From contig CAMBZY010000267.1 of assembly GCA_945872325.1 (NCBI GenBank), forward strand, positions 1 through 5,164: a stretch of DNA of 5,164 nt. Direction: 5' to 3'. This document shows positions 1-5,049 of the stretch, in pieces (within the stretch, counting starts at the first letter, position 1; each line of letters begins with the position of its first letter). The notes under the pieces were generated by a model. It saw only the letters and a program-made list of their open reading frames with translations, made no database searches and was not told where the DNA came from. The position numbers and the translations under genes are program-made. This DNA comes from Candidatus Kuenenia stuttgartensis. GTDB lineage: Bacteria > Planctomycetota > Planctomycetia > Isosphaerales > Isosphaeraceae.

Positions 1-596
1 TCGGCCAGCATCGACTGCGGCGGTGGTGCCAAAAATCGCTTGGCCACTTCCACGCGTGAAACTTTTCCGATCACGCGGTGCCCGGTCACAATCGCTCCCG
101 TGGCAGGGTCGCGTCTCAGACCTCTGGCCCGGTAGTATACAATGGCCGGTGATATATTGAGGTAAGCCGATGCTTCAACAAGCTTTACACCGGTCTGAAC
201 CAGTGTGTCGGCAATCGCCCATTCCAAAGCGGGTTCTGATGGGTTGTGGATCAGGTTCACACCCCAGCCCGGGGCATCGCCCAGGTCGCGGTGCAGTTGA
301 TCGACGGCTTTGACCACTTCAGGCAAGCCCAGGCCAGCGGCCCCGAAAGCACCGACAAAGCCGGCCCTAACCATCGACCTGACAAGGTCTACCGATGCAA
401 TCCCGTTCGCCATCGCACCCGACATCAAAGCGTATCGGCAACCGTGGCTCTGCTTAAAGCCCAGGCTGCCAAGGTCATCAGGTGATATCGCCGGAATGGT
501 CACAGTCCCGCGGCCGTCGATCTCGACGGACAACGGAAGCCGCACGCGACCCAGTGCAGATTCCCATGTTGCGGATTGTTCTTGTGACGAAGCCAA
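1..596 (-). CDS. pfaD: PfaD-family FMN enoyl reductase, N-terminal part (3' end beyond window)
   Basis: This is a partial gene: 198 residues are visible and the C-terminal part lies off the left edge, with no stop reached. Family hallmarks: HGCRYALMSGAMANGIAS at about 51-68, FGAAGLGLPEV at 84-94, GWGVNLIHNPSEPALE at 110-125, VEASAYL at 140-146 and RVIGKVSRVEVAKRFLAPPP at 174-193. These match PfaD, a nitronate-monooxygenase-like TIM-barrel flavoprotein. In polyunsaturated fatty acid synthases and some trans-AT polyketide pathways, PfaD is the discrete FMN enoyl-ACP reductase. Start: TTG at 596 has GGAGG 8 nt upstream. A GTG at 611, directly after an in-frame TGA, is the only other upstream option and its SD is poor. 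No in-frame ATG occurs before residue 58. No pfaA, pfaB or pfaC is visible; on this strand only a terminated tRNA lies upstream, so this gene leads its own unit. Family call is strong; pathway is unknown from this window. Confidence 0.86.
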   Translation of the reverse strand, partial: MASSQEQSATWESALGRVRLPLSVEIDGRGTVTIPAISPDDLGSLGFKQSHGCRYALMSGAMANGIASVDLVRSMVRAGFVGAFGAAGLGLPEVVKAVDQLHRDLGDAPGWGVNLIHNPSEPALEWAIADTLVQTGVKLVEASAYLNISPAIVYYRARGLRRDPATGAIVTGHRVIGKVSRVEVAKRFLAPPPQSMLA

Positions 597-604
597 CGGT
601 ACCG

Positions 605-609
605 CCTCC
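605..609 (-). promoter_or_regulatory. Shine-Dalgarno GGAGG for pfaD TTG start
   Basis: On the minus strand GGAGG ends 8 nt before TTG at 596. It overlaps the alternative GTG codon (611-609), which makes that GTG an unlikely start. This site decides the pfaD start. Confidence 0.65.
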
Positions 610-755
610 ACTCACTGAATGACCAAGAATTCGATTGAAATGCCAGCATAAGACGCAATTTACGCGCCTACTCGCATAGATAGGACAACCTCAATCAGAA
701 ATCTCGCTCAAACGCGAAGATTCCCTAATTTTGCTGTAAACCCTATTCGTGCCAA

Positions 756-785
756 ATCATAACATGCAAAGTGAAACTGTGCCGA
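756..785 (-). promoter_or_regulatory. Candidate promoter for pfaD
   Basis: Minus strand: TATGAT (761-756) preceded by an extended TGN, giving TGTTATGAT, with TCGGCA (785-780) as -35 and an 18-bp spacer. It begins where the T-tract of the tRNA-His terminator ends, a sensible place for an independent pfaD promoter. It would leave a leader of roughly 150 nt. The match is moderate (5/6 at -10, 4/6 at -35), so it is only a candidate. Confidence 0.3.
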
Positions 786-819
786 ATAAAAAGAAAAAAG
801 CGACCCATTTGGGTCGCTT
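786..819 (-). terminator. Intrinsic terminator of tRNA-His
   Basis: On the minus strand a perfect stem (arms 811-817 and 800-806, GCGACCC/GGGTCGC, extended by two A-T pairs) has a 4-nt loop. It is followed directly by TTTTTTCTTTTT. It begins about 13 nt past the tRNA 3' end. The T-tract is on the minus side only, so it acts on leftward transcription and should isolate the tRNA from pfaD. Confidence 0.92.
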
Positions 820-832
820 CTCTTTAGACAAG

Positions 833-906
833 GGTGGATGACGGGATTCGAACCCGCGATATCCAGATCCACAATCTGGTGCCTTAACCGCTAGGCCACA
901 CCCACC
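833..906 (-). tRNA. tRNA-His (anticodon GTG)
   Basis: Full cloverleaf on the minus strand. The acceptor stem GTGGGTG/CATCCAC has one G-T wobble. The D arm is GCCT/AGGC with an 8-nt loop. The anticodon stem CCAGA/TCTGG encloses loop TTGTGGA, with anticodon GTG at 872-870. The variable loop is 5 nt, and the T arm is GCGGG/CCCGT with loop TTCGAAT. G1 is at 905 and C73 at 833. The gene also encodes a G at 906 that pairs with C73, the G-1:C73 pair that identifies bacterial tRNA-His to HisRS. CCA is not encoded (C73 is followed by CTT), so it must be added after transcription. A short minus-strand reading frame across this tRNA (757-948) is not a real gene. Confidence 0.97.
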
Positions 907-919
907 ATGTGCTGAAATA

Positions 920-948
920 TTTATACAGAAACAGTCGCCCCCCGTCAA
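920..948 (-). promoter_or_regulatory. Sigma70-type promoter of tRNA-His
   Basis: Minus strand TTGACG (948-943), a 17-bp spacer, and TATAAA (925-920). Transcription would begin about 7 nt before the tRNA 5' end. Both hexamers match the consensus at 5/6 with ideal spacing, and no protein gene lies upstream on this strand. Confidence 0.8.
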
Positions 949-1095
949 GATCGTTTGGCTGTTTTTAACCCAATCTTCGGATTACTGCCAATTCTACGAT
1001 CCCCCTCAACAAATTCAGAAAGATTCGCTTACTCCCTACTCCCACAACTTGTTACGATAACCCTTAAAACCAAAAAATCACGCCCTCTGAATTCC

Positions 1096-1100
1096 GGAGA
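1096..1100 (+). promoter_or_regulatory. Shine-Dalgarno GGAGA for SDR TTG start
   Basis: GGAGA lies 5 nt before TTG at 1106. An in-frame TGA at 1088-1090 rules out any longer product, so this site and the TTG define the start. Confidence 0.6.
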
Positions 1101-1105
1101 TCTTT

Positions 1106-1945
1106 TTGAAATCGAATCGCTTTCCCAAAACCGCCCTGATCACGGGAGCCAGTTCTGGAATCGGCATGGAGCTTGTTCGACAACTCTCTTGCCACAAGGA
1201 CTTAAAAGACCTCAGGATCATTGCAACAGCACGCAGGCTGGATCGTCTCGAAAAACTTGCTTCCGAATTTCCTGACGGCAAGGTCATCCCCTTTGCAGCC
1301 GATCTGGCCAGCCCTGACGATCGCGAACGGCTCTGGAACTTCGCCCTCCAGAATTTCAGCCAGCTTGATCTGATCATAAACAACGCCGGGTTTGGAACTT
1401 ACTGCCGGTTTGAAGAGAGCAGCTTTACGGTCATCCAGAAAATTTTCCAGGTGGATGTCGAAGCCGTTTTCGACCTGACTGCAAAATCCATAGCCTGGAT
1501 GAAGCCGAATGGGTCAGGCCAGATTGTTCAGATTTCATCGATTCTGGGTGAGGTCGGGCTCCCCTATTCTGCCACTTATACAGCCGCGAAACATGCCATC
1601 AACGGTCTGGTGAAAAGTCTTCGACCAGAACTCGCAGGGACCGGTGTTTCCGTATGGGCGGCCTGCCCGGGCAGAACCGTTTCCGAATTCCGTGAAACCG
1701 CTGGCGAGGGCAGGACTTCCGTTCGCGGCAAGCATGCGGAATCGACGGAAGCAGTGGTGGCCGGTATCGTTCGGGGGATCGTCAGAGGGCATTCCAGGCC
1801 CCTGCTCTATCCGACGTGGAAGCCGTGGCTTGTCGCGCATGCTGCTTGGGCTTGCCCAAGATTGTGGGACCAGATCATGATTCGATATGGCCGAAAATTT
1901 GCGGCTGAAGATATGCCGGAAGTCTCAATCACCCAAACGAAATAA
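1106..1945 (+). CDS. Classical SDR-family NAD(P)-dependent oxidoreductase
   Basis: A 279-aa Rossmann-fold short-chain dehydrogenase/reductase, predicted cytosolic. Seen: cofactor loop TGASSGIG at 13-20, ARR at 42-44 after strand beta-2 (basic residues that usually favour NADPH), acidic D66 after the third strand, NNAG at 92-95, catalytic Ser145, and YTAAK with Tyr158 and Lys162. The Ser-Tyr spacing of 13 is canonical. CPG at 187-189 starts the cofactor-closing segment. The conserved Asn of the catalytic tetrad on helix alpha-4 is replaced by Asp117 (FQVDVEA). The broad DltE-like group (COG0300) fits by recall; the substrate cannot be inferred. The C-terminal ~45 residues after 235 are rich in Trp and basic residues and may contact membrane or substrate. 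Start is TTG at 1106, with good SD spacing and an upstream in-frame stop. The gene appears monocistronic and its 3' end overlaps the convergent GNAT gene by 21 bp. Confidence 0.92.
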   Translation: MKSNRFPKTALITGASSGIGMELVRQLSCHKDLKDLRIIATARRLDRLEKLASEFPDGKVIPFAADLASPDDRERLWNFALQNFSQLDLIINNAGFGTYCRFEESSFTVIQKIFQVDVEAVFDLTAKSIAWMKPNGSGQIVQISSILGEVGLPYSATYTAAKHAINGLVKSLRPELAGTGVSVWAACPGRTVSEFRETAGEGRTSVRGKHAESTEAVVAGIVRGIVRGHSRPLLYPTWKPWLVAHAAWACPRLWDQIMIRYGRKFAAEDMPEVSITQTK

Positions 1946-2881
1946 TCGAGCGGTTTCAGTTTGCACAAACCCGGATTGCTCGTAAAGCTTAATCGCCGCG
2001 AGATTGGTGGAATCGGTCTGAACACATAATATGTCGTAACTCAGTCCAGAGGCACACTTGATGGACTCTGCGATCAAAAGCCGGCCATAGCCCTTGCGGC
2101 GATATTCGTCGTCTACGATCACGTCTATCAGCCCGATCCTCGAAACTCCCTCACGACGGCCATAAACCGACATAGGCCAAAGACATGAGCGAGCAATCAC
2201 AGCCTTTTCAGCCTTATCCAGAATCTGCACCACCAGAGGGTGGAACGCTTCCACTGCAAGGGCTGACCAATTCTCTTCAGGATTCTCGTCTTCCAGAATC
2301 TGAAGCCGCGATTCACGCTTCAGCATAATGTTTTTGAGATGCTTGGGTTCGGATTTCGCCAGATCAAATTCAAAGAGTACGCTTGAGGCCGATTCTTTGA
2401 AACCGTTCCTTCGAAATGCTTCAAGGGTGGCTGGCTGACTCTCGAGGAATCCGGAAAACTCGCTCCCTCCATAGATACTCCAATAAAACGGGTTGAGCGG
2501 ATGCCGGCCACCACCATAAATCACCTTGGAGCCTAACGACTTAAGATGCCCGATGCCGGCCTGAATCAATTGATCCTCAAGGATGGGATCATGAGGCGCA
2601 CAGAGCATGGCAATGGTGCCAAGGTCATGGCTTAAGTAGCGACAGAATTTGAGTGGATCTTCTGGCCCGAAACCGCAGTGAACGAAGCCCGCAATCTCGC
2701 CGGTTTTTTCGTAAGTCGCTACGATCAGATCGCGATGAAAGAAATAAGGTCTTGAAACGACAAAAAGATCGAATTCCGTATTGGAAATCGGAACGGCAAT
2801 ATTTGGCCCCGACATCAGGCGATTCCACACCGACACGATACCGGCCAGGTCGGTATTTTGGAATGGCCTGAGTTGATACAC
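1925..2881 (-). CDS. Tandem-domain GNAT acetyltransferase
   Basis: A 318-aa protein with two GNAT-type halves. The C-terminal half (about 185-318) is the clear one: strand GLIDVIVDDEY leads into the acetyl-CoA loop RRKGYGRLLI at 261-270 (R/Q-x-x-G-x-G/A motif A). It ends with the typical NLAAIKLYEQSGF at 293-305. The N-terminal half (about 1-175) has RPFQNTDLAGIVSVWN, an acceptor-like strand at 52-70, and a second domain end (LEAFRRNGF at 153-161), but no clear P-loop, so it may be catalytically inactive. YGGSEFSGFLES at 137-148 resembles a motif I associate with planctomycete GNATs. Start is GTG at 2881: an in-frame TGA lies seven codons upstream and no other standard start lies between; the SD (AGAGA) is weak. 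It lies 84 bp downstream of the Rieske gene on the same strand. The substrate (small molecule, peptide or antibiotic) is unknown. Confidence 0.88.
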   Translation of the reverse strand: MYQLRPFQNTDLAGIVSVWNRLMSGPNIAVPISNTEFDLFVVSRPYFFHRDLIVATYEKTGEIAGFVHCGFGPEDPLKFCRYLSHDLGTIAMLCAPHDPILEDQLIQAGIGHLKSLGSKVIYGGGRHPLNPFYWSIYGGSEFSGFLESQPATLEAFRRNGFKESASSVLFEFDLAKSEPKHLKNIMLKRESRLQILEDENPEENWSALAVEAFHPLVVQILDKAEKAVIARSCLWPMSVYGRREGVSRIGLIDVIVDDEYRRKGYGRLLIAESIKCASGLSYDILCVQTDSTNLAAIKLYEQSGFVQTETARLFRLGD

Positions 2882-2919
2882 GTCACGTTCTCTTGAAATT
2901 CAATGCGAGATACAAGGCA

Positions 2920-2942
2920 GAAGCCCGCCAAAGGCGAGCTTC
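2920..2942 (-). other. Hairpin between Rieske and GNAT genes
   Basis: In the minus-strand transcript a 10-bp stem (GAAGCTCGCC/GGCGGGCTTC, one G-U wobble) closes a 3-nt loop. It starts 23 nt after the Rieske stop. In plus-strand RNA the wobble becomes a C-A mismatch, so the structure favours the leftward transcript. No T-tract follows, so it is not a standard intrinsic terminator. It could act as an mRNA 3' end stabiliser, a processing site, or a weak attenuator ahead of the GNAT gene. Confidence 0.5.
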
Positions 2943-2965
2943 AGGAAATGATCATGGATGCGAGA

Positions 2966-3274
2966 TCAGGGGAGTTCGACAAAAATCTCGTCGCCTTCCC
3001 GCTTCACAGGAAAGACTTCCTGCTTCACGCGGGTTCCCAGAGGGGTCTTGCCTGTCACCACATCAAATTGCCAACCATGCCATGGGCAGGTCACGCAGGT
3101 TCCATCAAGAGGACCTTCCGCAAGTGGTCCGCCCTGGTGCGGGCAAATCCCATCAATCGCCTGATATTCTTCGCCGACCTGAAATATGGCAATCACACGC
3201 CCCTGATGCTCGATTTCCCGAGCTTTGGACGGACTGATTTCAGATACATTGGCAACACGGATCCATTCAGCCAT
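2966..3274 (-). CDS. Small Rieske [2Fe-2S] ferredoxin
   Basis: A 102-aa single-domain Rieske protein with no signal peptide or membrane segment, predicted to be a soluble cytosolic electron carrier. Cluster ligands: Cys44-Pro-His46 and Cys63-Pro-Trp-His66, giving C-x-H-x16-C-x2-H. The loops read ICPHQGGPL and CPWHGW. They lack the extra disulfide-forming cysteines of bc1-type Rieske proteins, which fits the low-potential BphF/NirD-like ferredoxin group. ATG at 3274 (MAEWIRVANV) is chosen because the Rieske fold begins there and the length matches the family. Upstream in-frame codons back to 3451 encode low-quality, unlike sequence. The SD is weak (AGGGGA about 12 nt upstream, GAG closer). The gene is divergent from the CrtISO-like FAD gene and may be co-transcribed with GNAT. 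The partner enzyme (oxygenase, reductase or desaturase) is not identified. Confidence 0.9.
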   Translation of the reverse strand: MAEWIRVANVSEISPSKAREIEHQGRVIAIFQVGEEYQAIDGICPHQGGPLAEGPLDGTCVTCPWHGWQFDVVTGKTPLGTRVKQEVFPVKREGDEIFVELP

Positions 3275-3335
3275 GAATTTCTCAATCCCCTGAGTTGAAG
3301 TCGGGCAGACTTCCTTTTTTGAATGTTCTAACTCA

Positions 3336-3364
3336 AGTATAGCGTCAAGAACCAAAAACCCCAA
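3336..3364 (-). promoter_or_regulatory. Candidate promoter for Rieske gene
   Basis: Minus strand TTGGGG (3364-3359), 17-bp spacer, TATACT (3341-3336). The -10 matches 5/6 and the -35 only 3/6, with a 5' leader of about 55 nt. The element lies inside the divergent region and overlaps the inverted repeat at 3345-3371. Confidence 0.33.
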
Positions 3365-3371
3365 GTCTTGA
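3345..3371. repeat. Inverted repeat TCAAGA-N15-TCTTGA
   Basis: Perfect 6-bp arms at 3345-3350 and 3366-3371. The repeat covers the candidate -35 and most of the spacer of the Rieske promoter, so it could be a regulator site. Short arms in AT-rich sequence can also arise by chance. Confidence 0.25.
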
Positions 3372-3426
3372 TCTGCTAAAGTCGTTTTATTCCACCCCTT
3401 CAACCTTTTCGTTCGCTCCCTCTGGA

Positions 3427-3450
3427 TTACATCAAAAGGATAAGATGTCA
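3427..3450. repeat. Imperfect inverted repeat TTACATC-N10-GATGTCA
   Basis: Seven-base arms with one mismatch, at 3427-3433 and 3444-3450. The repeat ends 10 bp before the AAGGAG ribosome binding site of the CrtISO-like gene. It could be an operator or a small leader hairpin. Weak evidence. Confidence 0.25.
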
Positions 3451-3460
3451 CTCTCTATAT

Positions 3461-3466
3461 AAGGAG
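3461..3466 (+). promoter_or_regulatory. Shine-Dalgarno AAGGAG for CrtISO-like TTG start
   Basis: A near-perfect AAGGAG lies 6 nt before TTG at 3473. It fixes the start, because the frame stays open upstream but offers no ATG and no comparable ribosome binding site. Confidence 0.8.
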
Positions 3467-3472
3467 CATCGT

Positions 3473-5023
3473 TTGGCTGAACATTCTATTCAAGACCCTG
3501 TTTACGATCTTGCTGTGGTGGGCGGAGGCATCGGCGGCCTCGCCCTTGCAGCCTTGGCTCAAAGGGCTGGGATGCGAACCATCCTGTGTGAAAGCCATAC
3601 AAAACTCGGTGGTTGCGCTGGGTATTTCCAGCGCGAAAATTTCACGTTTGACTGCGGAGCCACGGCCTTGATGGGCCTTCAACCGGGCGAGCCGATCCGC
3701 GAACTTCTGAACCGGATTGGCATGAATTTTGAGGCAGTAAAAACTCCGGAATATCGAATGTGCCTGCCCGATGGCGACCTCACCATGACCGACAAGCCCG
3801 GCGAATGGGAAAGAATCATCCGCCAAAAGTTTCCGCATCTTGGTGAAAATGCCGCACGATTTTGGAGAATCCAGGAAAAGATTGGCAAAGCTCTTTTTAA
3901 AGCCAGCAGCAATCTGCCCAGATCGCCGCTCCACTCCGTCAGCGATATTTTTCACAACCTCAGAATTTTAGGAGTCTTCGGAACACTTTGTACCACCACC
4001 ACAGCCATCACCGTGAAAGACCTGATGCGGGTTTTAGGCCTTCATAACGATCGCGAATTTGTTGCCATTGTCGCGATGCTTTTACAGGACACAGCTCAGG
4101 CTGGCCCTGAAACCGTTCCGCTGGCGAATGCGGCCGCCTGCCTGCAAGCCTACAGATTCGGACTTTCACGCCCCAAGGGTTCCATGAAAGCGTTGGCTGA
4201 AGGGATTGGAGAAGGGTTTTCAGGATGGGGTGGCGATCTCAGGACAGCCACTTTGGTCGACTCTGTTCGGCCGACGGACAAGGGCAGCGGATTTATCGTT
4301 AAAACACGTCGTGGACAACACTTCCAGGCAAGTCAGGTGGCCATGAATTTGCCTCTGGATTTGGCTGCCCGATTGCTCGACCGCGATCTTCTTAAAACCA
4401 GTCTTGGGAAGAAAGAAGGGCGATCTCGGGCTCAGTGGAGTGCATTCACCACTTATGCGGCGATTGAAGCCAGCCACCTGTCGGATCATAAGTCTCTGTT
4501 TCATCATGTTTTGCAGGATTATGACAAGCCGATTCACGATGGTAACAATGTCTTGATTTCGCTTTCGCCAGAAGGCGATGAGGGATATTGCCCTAAAGAC
4601 TTGCGAGTGGCCACCATGAGCACGCATGTCAGGCCCGAGGAATGGTCAGGGCTTGAATCCGAATCTTACCAGATTCAAAAAACCGAATATGCGAATCGGA
4701 TGAAAGCCGCTCTGGAGCGAGCGTTTCCGGGTGTGGAAGGAAGCATCCGTCACATTGAATTCGCTAGTCCAAAGAGTTTTGCACGATACACAAGGCGGAC
4801 CCTGGGTCGAGTGGGTGGCCCTCCGGTGAGTCGATCAAGGTCGAACTTGATGGGGGTTGATTCTGGAGTGCTTGGAAAGGGACTTTGGGTGGTGGGCGAT
4901 TCGGTCTTTCCAGGTCAGGGAACGATGGCCGTTGTGATGTGTGCCATGCGGGTTCTGGAACGAATCACCGGGAAAAGCTGGTATGATGATTTGGGTACAA
5001 GGCTGGAATCAGAAAAAAAATGA
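3473..5023 (+). CDS. Carotenoid isomerase/desaturase-like FAD oxidoreductase (CrtISO/CrtI family)
   Basis: A 516-aa flavoprotein of the phytoene desaturase/carotenoid isomerase family (COG1233 type). N-terminal FAD Rossmann fold: YDLAVVGGGIGGLALA with GGGIGG at 17-22, and acidic Glu40 ending ILCE, expected to bind the ADP ribose. LGGCAGYF at 45-52 and FDCGATALMG at 59-68 are family blocks. The C-terminal FAD signature GLWVVGDSVFPGQGT at 470-484 is typical of CrtISO and CrtI. The mid-region (HHVLQDYD, then LISLSPEGDEGYCPKDLR and PEEWSGLESESYQ) follows plant and cyanobacterial CrtISO as I recall it, so isomerase or desaturase on a carotenoid or related polyene is the best guess. Retinol-saturase-like activity is an alternative. 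Start is TTG with a strong AAGGAG. It is divergent from the Rieske gene and 26 bp upstream of the LmbE-like gene, likely one operon. No other carotenoid gene is visible in this window. Confidence 0.9.
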   Translation: MAEHSIQDPVYDLAVVGGGIGGLALAALAQRAGMRTILCESHTKLGGCAGYFQRENFTFDCGATALMGLQPGEPIRELLNRIGMNFEAVKTPEYRMCLPDGDLTMTDKPGEWERIIRQKFPHLGENAARFWRIQEKIGKALFKASSNLPRSPLHSVSDIFHNLRILGVFGTLCTTTTAITVKDLMRVLGLHNDREFVAIVAMLLQDTAQAGPETVPLANAAACLQAYRFGLSRPKGSMKALAEGIGEGFSGWGGDLRTATLVDSVRPTDKGSGFIVKTRRGQHFQASQVAMNLPLDLAARLLDRDLLKTSLGKKEGRSRAQWSAFTTYAAIEASHLSDHKSLFHHVLQDYDKPIHDGNNVLISLSPEGDEGYCPKDLRVATMSTHVRPEEWSGLESESYQIQKTEYANRMKAALERAFPGVEGSIRHIEFASPKSFARYTRRTLGRVGGPPVSRSRSNLMGVDSGVLGKGLWVVGDSVFPGQGTMAVVMCAMRVLERITGKSWYDDLGTRLESEKK

Positions 5024-5049
5024 CACCGAACAAGGATTGATCCTGAACC

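Noticed and set aside
246..618. Plus-strand open frames over the left edge
   Set aside because: They lie opposite the PfaD coding frame, which carries clear conserved motifs, while these encode compositionally odd sequence with no recognisable domain.
696..722. Imperfect inverted repeat AATCTCGC/GCGAAGATT upstream of pfaD
   Set aside because: The arms pair only with a bulge, there is no T-tract, and no promoter element overlaps it; too weak to call.
757..948. 63-codon minus-strand open frame
   Set aside because: It is a read-through of the tRNA-His gene, its promoter and its terminator; all its bases are explained by those RNA features.
949..1105. Promoter for the SDR gene
   Set aside because: I found AT-rich stretches and a TTGTTA at about 1049, but no pair of hexamers with acceptable spacing, so none is called.
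3275..3451. N-terminal extension of the Rieske protein by 59 codons
   Set aside because: The added residues do not resemble the family, the fold begins at ATG 3274, and the extension would cover nearly all of the divergent control region.
949..3482. 12-bp direct repeat ATCGTTTGGCTG at about 950 and 3470
   Set aside because: One exact 12-mer match is about what chance gives in 5 kb. The second copy is the CrtISO-like start site and the first has no gene or ribosome binding site in common with it.
5013..5020. A8 run just before the stop of the CrtISO-like gene as a frameshift or fusion site
   Set aside because: Slippage here would change only the last residues. The LmbE-like frame has a TGA at 5044-5046 before its ATG, so no fusion could result.
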